Source of the DNA: Sanderia malayensis
Lineage: Eukaryota; Cnidaria; Scyphozoa; Semaeostomeae; Pelagiidae
Reading direction: 5' to 3'
Assembly (NCBI GenBank): GCA_013076295.1
Contig: RQOL01000906.1
Span: 2,728,001 to 2,792,000 of the forward strand
DNA length: 64,000 nucleotides
Numbering within the stretch: position 1 is the stretch's first letter; each line of letters begins with the position of its first letter. Of the stretch, positions 36,501 to 47,818 are shown piece after piece. The notes below the pieces were generated by a model. The model was not told the DNA's origin and did no database searches. It saw only the letters and a program-made list of their open reading frames with translations. Both the position numbers and the translations under genes were made by a program.

Positions 36501-39211
36501 TTCATTTTTCTAACCCTGGCTTAATGTATGATAGGTAATGTATTTCGGTTGGGGTAAGAGCTCGCCAGGGGCCAACTTTTGAAATATTTATGCTAGAAGG
36601 CCGGGAACGGTCTCAAACTGATCAGAAGGTTCTAATTTGTAGGATTCGACCCCTTGTGAGTAACATTTCCATCTATTTCGAAATTTGATTTTTCTAACCC
36701 TAGCTTAATGTATGATAGGTAATGTATTTCGGTTGGGGTAAGAGCTCGCCAGGGGCCAACTTTTGAAATATTTATGCTAGAAGGCTGGGAATGGTCTCAA
36801 ACTGATCAGAAGGTCCTAATTAGTAGATTTCGAACCATTGTGAGTCACATTTCCATCTATTTCGAAATTTCATTTTTCTAACCCTAGCTAATTGTATGAT
36901 AGGTAATGTATTTCAGTTGGGGTAAGACCTCGCCAGGGGCCAACTTTTGAAATATTTATGCTAGAAGGACGGGAATGGTCTCAAACTGATCAGAAGGTCC
37001 TAATTAGTAGGATTCGACCTCTTGTGAGTTACATTTCCATCTATTTCGAAATTTCATTTTTCTAACCCTGGCTTAATGTATGATAGGTAATGTATTTCGG
37101 TTGGGCTAAGAGCTCGCCAGGGGCCAACTTTTGAAATATTTATGCTAGAAGGCCGGGAACGGTCTCAAACTGATCAGAAGGTTCTAATTAGTAGGATTCG
37201 ACCCCTTGTGAGTAACATTTCCATCTATTTCGAAATTTCATTTTTCTAACCGTAGAGCTTAATGTATGATAGGTAATGTATTTCGGTTGGGGTAAGAGCT
37301 CGCCAGGGGCCAACTTTTGAAATATTTAGCCTAGAAGGCTGGGAATTGCTGAAGCAGTGAAGGCGAAGAATACTTGAAGATGAAGGGACGATATTTAGCT
37401 TTGGCATACCCGTATGGTAGCTTTTCTGACTTTCCAAATGGAATGAGTGGATAGAACAGTGTCGTATGTGACGAGTAGAGGCAGTTCGCTTGATGTAAAC
37501 ACAATTTCTTGATCAGCATCAGTGAAGTAGAAGCTCTTGTTACTCTCTGGAAGCGAATCAACACAAAACTATTGAAAAACAAACGACAGAAAAATGGTCG
37601 TCTTACTGGGGTGTCTGATGAAAGAGTGTGGCTGCGTGGCCAAAACCCGTGACTGCAATAAGAAAATGATCGTTATATCGAAGTGAATGTCGAAGTGATG
37701 GTAATAACAAAGTGACCATCGAGTAATACAATAGTTTAAACTCCACATAAGTTTGTGATTACCAGGATAACGAAACACAGCTGGGCAGAAATCGTCCAAT
37801 GGATGAACAAGGCTGAATAATGTTGGAATTCCTCTGTAAATAGAAGCAATTGGAATTGACAGCTTTATCTACCATTGCACTTTTAACTAAGATTCTTTCA
37901 AAGTATCATAATAAAATATTTACTTTCGTGAACGCGATTCTTCGTCTTGATTAGAGATCCTTTGAACGCAAAATCCACTGGGTAAAGACCAAATTTTCTT
38001 CACCTGGAAATCAAAGGAGTAACCAATGCTATTTATAAATCAGTCAAGACAAAACTTGCAAATGTGAGGATAATTCTAGTCTATCACTATAAAATATTAT
38101 TGATTGATGAATTTAGTTTTGTCATGGTAAATGCTTGCCTTGACTGGTAATGGCACTGTATTCATTGTTCCATTTGCTCTGAAGATGTCAACAGTGTTAG
38201 ATTCCAAGGCACACAGGCAAAGATCATTTGATTCTAAAATGATATTAGTTAGAATTTTAGAATTATTATCTTGATTTCAAAACAATAGTCATTGGGGAAA
38301 TGATGCTTTAACTAAGAAATATAATAAACTATACAATGAATCGTGGAAGTCATTGTCTAACAACTAATATTTGGAGCTTGTGATAACAATTGTAAGGTGT
38401 TTTTCAGAACAGGATTATTTGATTGCGACAAGAAAAAGTTGAGAGGTTCTCTATATTTTGGTTCACTGTGTTTCATGGACATACTTTCGTCTTTTTTTCT
38501 ATCCTGCTTCGAGTTTAAGTTGTGGAAATAGCACCAAGCAAGCTGGTTAACATCGTGATCAACATTACAACATTTGTAAACAAATCTTTTCTTTTCTAAT
38601 CCACATCCTCTGCTCCAAATTATCACAGATTTGTTTGCATAGACCTAAAATGTCAAATTTTACAGACGCAATAGTAGTTATAGATGTGTATTTCTCTATT
38701 CTGCAGGCAATAACATAAAGAATATTCATCACGGCACAAAATAATAAACTTCGCCCCATGCATTAACTACAGTGGAATCGCAATATAACGAACCGCGAAT
38801 GAAACAAACTCTCATTATAAAGAACCAACTTCTAGGTCTCTTCATCATAATTACCTTCAACGAGGGTAATAACGAGGGTCCCTCGATACTGCACCTTAGA
38901 TTATTGCCTGCTATTCTGATATACAGTGGTGTACAGAAGCATAGAGTAATAATAGAGTGGAAGCATGAAGTCTGTCTGATGATTGCAAAAATATCAAACT
39001 CGGAGTAAAAGTGAACTCGTCTATTTTCTAGCCTTGCTTCTACTGCAATAGTGGCAATAAATAAGCTTGAGCTAAGTATGGAACCAGCTGTCCCTGGTGA
39101 TATGCATTACTTAGTTTTTTAAAGTATTTTTTTACGCTTTACCTCGCTGCGTCTCCAATGTACTTTTTCATCATCATTGTCATTATCATTGCTTGTCACC
39201 CAAACTTCATT
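18550..39211 (-). CDS. ANAPC1: Anaphase-promoting complex subunit 1 (5' end unresolved)
   Basis: A multi-exon gene of roughly 45 exons on the minus strand. ANAPC1 is the scaffold of the APC/C ubiquitin ligase and joins its platform to the catalytic and TPR arms. First recognised exon 39211-39143 (EKVHWRRSE), then 38644-38467 (SVIIWSRG), 38233-38139, 38003-37924 (IWSLPSGF) and 37833-37763 (PTLFSLVHPLDDF), and an exon ending at 37410 (LLVTYDTVLSTHSIWKVRKA). After a 3.9-kb satellite-filled intron come 33550-33256 (Ser/Pro-rich loop, likely phosphorylated), 32953-32746 and 32514-32416. Near 26.7-26.5 kb are DLRIEEVKQLLDSSSP and RTMALSVGR; 25.45 kb HWPSFHNGVAAGLKIA; 25.0 kb WIVYNKLKYNEV; 24.4-24.1 kb the PC repeat LLQEIGRPPGPEMDNAVNRE. 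The last exons are 18834-18715 and 18618-18550. The C-terminus stops at ALSWL, about 65 residues short of the human end. The initiator exon was not found. Confidence 0.92.
24792..24831. repeat. Perfect 16-bp inverted repeat in ANAPC1 intron
   Basis: TGTGAAGTACAGTGCT (24792-24807) and its exact reverse complement (24816-24831) flank an 8-base loop. It lies between exons and has no coding role. Confidence 0.75.
25195..25348. repeat. 20-bp minisatellite GGATAAGGTCAACTGAGAAT in ANAPC1 intron
   Basis: Six to seven copies with A/G and T/C changes, passing at the right end into a shorter AAGATGGGTCAACT unit. It is preceded by two copies of GTGAAAGGTCAG. Confidence 0.8.
26007..26270. repeat. About 17-18 bp CT-rich minisatellite CCCTCTCTCTATTAAGT in ANAPC1 intron
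   Basis: Some fifteen copies, with variable runs of C and with AAGT/AAGC variants segregating along the array. The plus strand is strongly pyrimidine-rich, so the transcribed minus strand is purine-rich. Confidence 0.85.
29228..29350. repeat. AT-rich degenerate repeat (CATAATTATCA-type), ANAPC1 intron
   Basis: Imperfect repetition of ATCATAATTATC-like units. Low complexity, no gene. Confidence 0.6.
30625..30784. mobile_element. pogo/mariner-like MITE, 160 bp, TA target duplication
   Basis: Terminal inverted repeats CAGTGGAATCCCGCT and AGCGGGATTCCACTG are perfect, and TA dinucleotides at 30623-30624 and 30785-30786 form the target-site duplication. Internal GTTCGC/AATAGCGGGAGTTCG strings are typical of pogo/Tigger-type non-autonomous elements. 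There is no transposase. It lies in an ANAPC1 intron; TIR identity suggests a fairly recent insertion. Confidence 0.85.
32533..32728. repeat. CAACC/ACAAC pentamer-based repeat in ANAPC1 intron
   Basis: Runs of ACAACACAACCCAACC with two embedded ATAACGTAATGGAG-type longer units. It fills the intron between the exons at 32953-32746 and 32514-32416. Confidence 0.85.
33584..37346. repeat. Satellite array, about 184-bp monomer, 21 copies, inside an ANAPC1 intron
   Basis: The landmark AACTTTTGAAATATTT (with one changed copy near 36023) recurs 21 times from 33634 to 37312 at intervals of mostly 183-186 bp. Each monomer carries CTGATCAGAAGG, TTTTTCTAACCCTAG and GGTTGGGGTAAGAGCTCGCC. Variants are arranged in order: the TAGCTAATTGTATGATAGG form appears near 35415, 36336 and 36890, and blocks of three monomers (about 554 bp) near 36.16-36.71 and 36.71-37.24 kb are almost identical, meaning higher-order repetition. 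The array occupies nearly all of the 3859-bp intron 33551-37409. Confidence 0.95.
38767..38850. mobile_element. Half of a pogo-like MITE (one end only)
   Basis: TACAGTGGAATCGCAATATAACGAAC resembles the terminal repeat of the element at 30625 (its first 12 bases match) preceded by TA. No matching right end was found, so this is a fragment; its right limit is approximate. Confidence 0.5.
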
Positions 39212-40815
39212 CTATGAAATATAAAATCATTTACAACATCCGAATACTACTTGTTATATATCTTTTTCATGCCAGTGTTGAACCGCAGGACGGAAATATA
39301 CATAGACTTAAATACCAATAAAAATAGCAATCGGCCCAAGACCTTTGGTAATAAAAAACCAAAAGTTTTGGGCCCATCATAAGTGGCCTCTAAAAAGTTG
39401 CACGTGGTGGCTATCAGATTGAACCAACCGTTGTATCTTCGGCATCTCCATGTGGATGAACTTCTAAATACCTTTTTCCAAGGGTCGAAAACTTGGCTAC
39501 CTCTGTACTAATCATAATGAAGTATCCGTGGACATTTATTGGTGCAAATTGGTGCAAATACACTTTTATAAATCAAGCAGAATGTCCGCCATTTTTTAGG
39601 AAATCTTTACCATTATCTAAATGTCGTTAAGTTTTATAAACTCAAAAATTTGAAAAAAGGACAAATAGTTTTGTCCCAAAATTTTCCAAAATTGGCCATC
39701 TCTTTGCAAATGCTACCTTTATGCAACGGACAAAAATTGAAAAAACGTTGGTTTCAATGGTCTTCGTTATTTGGAGGTTCCCCAGATACGTAAATAACAG
39801 GGGGCGTGGCGTGGGGGGGGGCGGCGTGGAGTAATTCCCCGAAAAAATGAAAATTCCGATTACACTTAGAAATCCTAACAAGACAATGGGAATTACTTTC
39901 CTAAGTTACAACTAATTAATTTTATATTTTAAGAATTTTTTTACTTTAATTTAAAATATTTGAAAATGACAAGTGGGTGTGCCCACAGTGGCAGGCGGGC
40001 CCGTCCACTGCCTGCTTTCTCCTGACCTCCACCGCACGCCATGTCGTCTTGTAGAGGCAACCCCAGCTGACTGTACCCTTATATACATAACATAACGGCA
40101 AGGTATAACACTAGATTACTGGCATAGTAGCGGATAAAGGGAGATAAATTCCGGGCCATAAGGCCAGCCATTTGGGCACTGCCTTAGAAACGCAACGTCA
40201 ATGCAGCTTAACGATATTCAGGTAATAGTAAAGATTGGCTGCCGCCAATTTCGCTTTAAAATGTAGCGGGAACGAAATTTGTAGACTCGATTTCAATCAT
40301 GGGTTTATAACGAGACCACCTGAACTGTATTGTAGAGTTTTGGGAAACAACAATGTGTTTAAAACATCATTTAAAAAACTGCAATGTTTTTACTTGATTT
40401 AAAAATATGAAGATCATAGAGAAAAAATGAAAACTTCAATTGCAATACGATACGATCTCCAATATGAATCTTGAGCAAATTGAAGAAAGCCATTAAAATT
40501 ACAAACTTAAACAACAAGAACACAAGAAAAGTACAATAATAATATCTATACAACAAAACAAATGGAATTAATATAAGGTAAAAAAATTTAAAATTCACAA
40601 TGTTCAATTTGTGAGTAGAATGGGTAGTAGTAATAATCTGTGTTCATTACAACGTACGTTGTGCTATCCATAGAGTAAGTTATGAAACATGAAACACAAT
40701 ACTCGTCCCCCCAAATTCCTACAGCATACCTAGAAATATAATGCTATGATAAAGGTGGGAAGGGGGACGCAAAATATATCTTTATACTAAAGAGACCCTA
40801 TTGTAATGTTCTAAT
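39212..40815. other. Region between recognised ANAPC1 5' exons and the end of TDRD9
   Basis: The ANAPC1 first exon and promoter should lie here, but no convincing initiator exon was seen. A short minus-strand peptide MIEIESTNFVPATF near 40.3 kb recalls the family start but runs into a stop. A G-rich block (39800-39830), a GC-rich patch (39970-40060) and a direct repeat GGTGCAAATT (39540-39560) are present. Confidence 0.4.
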
Positions 40816-43800
40816 TTATTTTCCCTTTTTTTGATAGAGTATAGCCTCCTCTGTACGATGGACTCTCGAATCCAAATGGAGGCCCAAAGCACGTGGATGT
40901 CTGCATATGACATTGCACAGCGGACAAACAACCTCGGATTGGAAAAACTCTGTAGATCTGCAAAAACAATGAGAACGAGACTCTGAATCATCCAACAAAT
41001 AAACAATAGACTTTAAGTTACGATAGCTAGAAGCCTTGTGTGAAGCGCGAAATTAAGTTCATCTCAAGCTTGACTTCTCTGTCTTGTCTTGAACTAATTG
41101 CTTGGCTCTCTTAAAAGTTGATGATAGACAGAGTTCAACCAATTGCATGCAAAAAAACAGAAAAACTATAACTTCAAAGACATACCTGCCAGCCATGTGG
41201 TAAAGCTGTCTGACTTCTTCCTTCTTCCCGTTAGCTTCATTCTCATTTGTTTCGCTTGAATCGTCAAATAGTATCCCAGCATGCATAGTGTAGAGAGATG
41301 GATTTTCTTCATGCTTGCTATCAACTTTGAAACGTATACTTTGGGGAATCTGAGAAAAAACGGTGACGTTTTATTACATGAGGATACAAAAAATAACACC
41401 ATGTTTTACAAATATTGCTTTTACATCAATGTGTACTCAAATCTAAAATTATCCAACGAAGTCATTTCAATAACTCAATCTAGTTGCTTCGCCATTTGTA
41501 TGAAATTATTACAATTGATTACCTCGTTCCAGGAATACGGTTTTGAAAAGGAGATTGGCTCCACGTCATCTCTCTTTGCGTAAATGAGCCTAAATGACAA
41601 AGTTCATTTTCATTACACAAATACATTACATATTTGCTAAAGAAGTTGAAAGGGCAGAGATGAAAAGTCTCAAAAACTGGAATGCTACTGACATACAAAT
41701 ATACTTATAATTAGTTATTTCATTTTGCTAAAACTACAGCTCCACTATAAAATTAAGTTCAAGGTCATATCGGCCTGTGAACCATTGTTAATTAACTCAC
41801 TCCAGGGCACGCTTCCTTGCTGCTTGTTGAACTTTTTCTACGGCACTTGATCCCAAATGAGATTCGTCTGACAAGGCTAAATTTATGCATCTTCTTACGC
41901 TATTCAACTACAATTAAATACACAAGTATTGCATTCAATAAAGAATAGTATCGCAAACACAGGTGGGCGTGACGTAAGTAGATCAAAGCAAGAAGATTAT
42001 TTAGCAACAAGAATGTTATACGAAGAAGAGCATGAATAAAGAGGATAACGAGAACGATTAATCAGAAGAAGATTATAACGAGAAGAAATGAGAAGAACAA
42101 AGCAAAGTGAAGAAGTAAGCAGGCGTTCATTGTAAGAAGAAAAAAGCAAGAAAAAATTGCAACAGGAAAAGATAGCATGATTTTGTTTAGAAAGAGGAAG
42201 GTTTTCCTTTGAATAAAGTAAAAGAAAGCAAGAAACGCATGGCGAAAAGATCAACGAATGGAAAAAAGCAGGAAAATGGGAATATCACAATATGAAGATC
42301 ATATAATGAAGATCATACAAGGAAGAATATAATTAAAGATAGCCTTGTCGAAGAGAAGATCGTGACACGATTAAGAATAAGATATGAACATTTTGATAAA
42401 AACAAAAATAAAACCAAGAAGAACATAGTAAAATAACAGCAACAGAGAGTAAACAAAACTAATGAACTTACCAATGTAAAATCAAACTTCGTGAATTTAA
42501 CATCAAAGGACACTTCGATGTCATGTTCGGGCATAATTGGCGATCCGGTTTCTTCAATGTATCCAAGACCGCATATCGCACCAATGTAACGAGAATTCGT
42601 TTTATCAAGTCTGAAAAATAAAATAATACATTGGTACATGCACCTCGTGGAAATAAAATAATGCTTTAAAAAGGCTATCTCTTAGAGATACTATACTTCG
42701 ATGATATCTGAGATGAGAGTAAAGAATACAACCAATTCCTGGAATGTATTTACTGTTCTTGCCCTTATTGGTTTCACAGTAGGTGATTTGCTGGGTAGCT
42801 TAATGCAAACCTGATTAACCGGGGATATAAAAGACAATCATAATGAAGTATTACCTGAACTCTGCAAATGGTGCAAAGAGCACTGGAATGATCGACGCTA
42901 AGCCATGGATATTTGGCATTACAGTTGTCTCCCTATGACAAGCAAATTCACACATCACATCAAACAGCCAAATCTAGGGTAGAGTGGGTAGCATGGGGAT
43001 AGGAGTCAGAGGGGTGGGTAGAGTGGGGATAGAAGTCGGAGGGGTGGGTAGAGTGGGGATAGGAGTCAGAGGGGTGGGTAGAGTGGGGATAGAAGTCAGA
43101 GGGGTGGGTAGAGTGGGGATAGAAGTCAGAGGGGTGGGTAGAGTGGGAATAGGAGTCAGAGGGGTGGGTAGAGTGGGGATAGGAGTCAGAGGGGTGGGTA
43201 GAATAGAGGTCAGAGGGGTGGGTAGAGTGGGAATAGGAGTCAGAGGGGTGGGTAGAATAGAAGTCGGAGGGGTGGGTAGAGTGGGGATAGGAGTCAGAGG
43301 GGTGGGTAGAGTGGGAATAGGTTAAAGTAAGGATAAAACCTTGCAAGTAGGGTATTTCCAACAGCATTGATTCCAACGTTGGCAGATAACATCAAAATTG
43401 CGTGTTTATCTTGCGGCTCCTCGCACATAAAGACGCTGTTTACCGAATCGCGCTCAACTCTTGTTGATCTGAAATCAAAATGACATAAAAACAAATTTTA
43501 TTGTTGTTCAGGGGCATGTTTGTTGTTGTTCAGGGGCGTTTCAGAAAGATTAAAATCTAGAAGGCAGAAAATCAGCAAGCACAACTATCAAACTATTGAG
43601 GTGAAATCCTGGCATACCGAACATAATTAATTATCATTAAAGTATAGCGAGCGTTAAACGGAGAATTGATTCAATTGTGAAGATGGTCAGGGGTTTAATT
43701 CGCCATATACACACTGGAAGCTCGGCATAGCAAGCCCCCTCGCCCATATAATAGCTTTCAGGCATGATGAAATAAACACTTTGCCCTTTAAAAGGCTTCG

Positions 43801-46800
43801 TGGTATAAGTTACCCTCGGTACAGCAAGGCACAATATATCACAGCATAGTTTAAGTTCCTTCATGACTCAGCATACCTGGATTTCACTATGTTAAATTAA
43901 AAGGAGATACCTGAATTTGCCATTGTAGGTCATGTTGTAGAACTGCATTTCATAGGGACTGCTTGGACCACGCAATGTTATCTGCAGTTGAAAAAATCGT
44001 ACTTAAAGCATGTTTATAAACATAGCTGTAACTTTTATAGGAAGCTTCTTGCTACTGGGTTAAGCTATGGCAGCAATGGAGGAGATGAAAGTATTGCGTG
44101 TGGAAATACCCTTTTTGCATCGTAATCTTCAATGTCATAAGAATCAACGGCATCATCAACTTCTTTAAGCAATGCTTGACTCTCTGATAATGCTTTGGCT
44201 TTTGTTTCTGAGTCTTGCCTTGCCATCTTGAATCACAAAAACGCGTATAGAAAACATACTATCGAGAAATGTGCATGGCAGTAACGAAATAACAAAGAGC
44301 AGCAAAAGAATAGTAATGGTGCTATGGAGTAAAGAGTAAAGAGATAAGTAATAGCAAAGACGGATCGTTGTCAATCAATTAAAAGTCACCTTTGAAACAT
44401 GTGGCTCTTCGCATGCCTGTGCGAAGCCAGCTTGAATAAGAGCGTCGTTAATGTGGTGATCATCCTCGTAAAGATCTAATCGCGTGCAGTTCTGCACAAC
44501 TGAATAAATCTGCAAAAATGATAATTGACGATCAACATTGATTACACAACACACTCTAGTTGAACAGACCATGCAGTGGGGCCTTTTCTGTCACTTGATA
44601 CTAAATAAGAGGGACGTTAAGCTATAACAGGTGGAATCCCCGCAAGGCGAGCCTCGGAAAGAGCCATTTAGCACTTGCTTCGAAAGGTTCATTAAGTTGA
44701 GGGTAAATTGTACTATGAATAAGTCCGGAGGGTGTTCAGTTCGTTATATAAGGAGCCTTCCTGCTTCATTTCGTTATATTGGAATTCAATTGCATTAAAT
44801 TGGTTAAGCATTAGATATGATAGAGCATTGATAAAGTATGAGATGCTACCTTAGCGAGTAAGCGTTTATCCTGGGCTATTGAGTCAAACATTTCATTTGC
44901 TTCCACTGTCCACTCGCCATGGGTTGGTCTGATGTTGCAAAGCCTGCACTCGATTGCCTGAAACGTATACATGAAAGACTTAGCTATAAACATTGCTAAG
45001 AACGGAAAATGCAACAATAGAACTACATTAACATTCACTACAATGTTAATATTGAGTAACGCTATGTAACAGTGGTTTGACGACACTCAAAGAGAACTAA
45101 AACGCCTCGTTGTATCATTGCTTCAAGGTTTGTACTGCAGTACTGCAGTTCAAGAGACAAGATACTGCCTTGTCACACTGGGAAATTTGTAAAATTATCT
45201 AATACCACTGTGCGGTATCATTTCTAAACTACGCATGAATTGCCGAAGCGTTAGTAGCTTACTTGGAATGGGTATTCCAAGAAGGCCTCGGGACAAATAC
45301 GAATGGATTCTCGTGAAACATAGCCCGAGTTTCCATAGTCCAGATAGAAAACCTGAAAAGATAAATCCAAACATGCAGTGAATACCCTGTGCTATGTTAC
45401 AAGTGAATACCCTGTGTTATGTTACAAGTGCTACATGAAGTACTGCGTGTCTTTTGCGTGAAAACAATAATTTGTAATATGAAAGCAAATGAGTACTTGG
45501 ATGAGTTCTTGATTCTCCGGTGTCTTCATTGTCGATATAATTCTTGCTCTGTAGAATTCGCCATCGTCATAGAAGGCCAACACAATCTGGTCCTTTTGCA
45601 AGGAAATGCCATGTGAAATCGCCTGCAATAGAAAATTGTATTGCATTACAGTAAATGGCCTTTGCTAAAGCATTTGTTATATAACAAAATTAAGATATAA
45701 CAAAAGGCAAATGGGAAAATAAAATAGTAAAATTACAGTCAGGTTAGCTCCTGCCATTGCGTTGATGTCATTTTGCAGACGATGAAGGGCTGTAAATGTT
45801 TCTTTGTCTCCGTAATGAGCCCAAAAATGTCCAGCATCAATAACCTGAACAATTAAAAAATAAATTTTATTGGAACATTGATAAAAACAATAAACAAAGC
45901 AAAATAAACATTGATCAAATAAAGAACACCAAGGTATAATAAACTAAACATCTGGTCCTGTAATCCTTTAAGACCAAACATCTGAGCACCTCGTTGCTTC
46001 GCATGTTAAAGTTCACCCTTGACTTAAACAATTCTTATTGTTCAGTGTTGTGGATATGTACACTGCATAAATAAACAACAACACGATTAAAGAAAGATAC
46101 AATACCGAAGTGACGTGTATTTCAAAATAGCCCCTTGTCTTTAATTCCACTTGTTTTGCATATTGCTTCGAGGTGCTCTGCACATTGCCATCAAGGGACG
46201 CAGTAATCCTGCAGAAGAAAGATCGCGAAATCTAGGATGCGTCAGAGTAAGCAGGGAAATAAACAACGTGATTAATGCAAAGGCCATTAGTACATTGGAA
46301 TAAACCTCGTAAGAAATATTAACAGTGAATTATTTATAGAGTGGTGATCTATTTAGTGATTTATTTCTAGAGTAGTGATCTATTTAGTGATTTATTTATA
46401 GAGTAGTGATCTATTTAGTGATTTATTTCTAGAGTAGTGATCTATTAGTGGTAAATTATCTCTAGCATACCTGTCTGATCTTAAGGATGCAGTTGCAGCA
46501 GTCGGGTTTTGAAGTTCAAGATTTTCTAATCTTCTTCGTAATTCATCGTCTCTGGTCTTCGACACAAGCAGCTCAAGAGGCATTCTGAGTTGTCTGAAGA
46601 ACAAAATTGAAATTCCATTCAATAGCTGCTCGATGTATGATTTTACATCATTAAGAGACTATGAAGAGATGGTCAGGAGTTTTGTTGCATGTTAGAGTAC
46701 ACGAATCCGTTGACATCACTCGAATTTTGAGCGACAAAATATAGCGAACCTCATTTTGATTGCGAGGTAAACAGCTGGAAGCACTGAATTTCGACTGTTA

Positions 46801-47787
46801 CTTTGATTGTGTTTCTCAAACTCAACGTAGCACCTAAAAACAATGAAACAACATAACGATACAAAGATAAAGATAAAAACGAAAAATAATTTTCCAATAC
46901 ATATTGGTAAACATATATGAGAAGTGATGAAGAATAATATAGATTATTATTGCAGTGCAGTTGATCCTGAAGTGACAAAATATCGAGGACTATACTTATC
47001 GAGGACTAAACGAAACGCAAGCCAATAAGGTAGACAGAAAATTTCCAAAAGGGCCGGAGGCTAGAGTTAAATAGTTGGTCATTTGCCCCGGTTCAGCATT
47101 CTCGGAAAAGCTTAGGGTAAGCCAGCAGACCAACTTACCTTGAGCTTTCGAAATGCAAGTATTTCCCCTTGCCGCAGGGCCTGAATAGAGCAGCAATCCT
47201 TGATTTGTACATGACGCCAGGAGAGGGAACATTGTTCACCTAAAAGTACAGGGCGAGCAGTGTAAGAAGAGCACAGGGCGAGCAGTGTAAGAGGAATAGA
47301 GCAATGTGATAGAGAACAAAGAGAATTGGCACCCTTAAAAACTGTTCACTTTGTATTACTTGAACGTGATGGATGGAAATATTGCAGGGTTTAGAAAAGC
47401 TGATGTGCAAAAAATATTTGTTCATAAATGCATAATGTGGAAAGCGTAACGCCCGGAAACTCGTCACTTTGTATTGTGGACTGTGTAACCACGAATCTTT
47501 TGGGACATTTCTGCAGGAAAACATTCGATAAAAGAACTAAATACTTCAATAGTTCCATAACTTAACCAATAAAATCAGACTGAGGTTAATTTTGAGCAAA
47601 ATCTTCTGATCATGAGCATAATTTGTACCTATATTTAGATTTTCTTACAATTTTTTAATTTAGTATTTTACATGTATCCTTAATTTTTTCTATTGTTATG
47701 TTATTGTTTGTAAAAAAAAAGTAAATCAAAACCGCTGTATAAAATTTAAGCAGTTATGGGCCATCTCGGCCTTTAAACTTGTATTTG

Positions 47788-47818
<31 letters not shown>

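Noticed and set aside
33584..37346. CRISPR-like or protein-coding reading of the 184-bp array
   Set aside because: Monomers are contiguous without unique spacers and every frame has stops; it is a satellite.
40250..40330. Possible ANAPC1 initiator exon with MIEIESTNFVPATF
   Set aside because: The FVP recalls the family start but the frame stops at once and no donor lies before the stop.
42960..43376. 138-codon repetitive minus-strand frame (THPSD repeats)
   Set aside because: It is a by-product of a 30-bp minisatellite; the flanking TDRD9 exons have splice sites that remove it.
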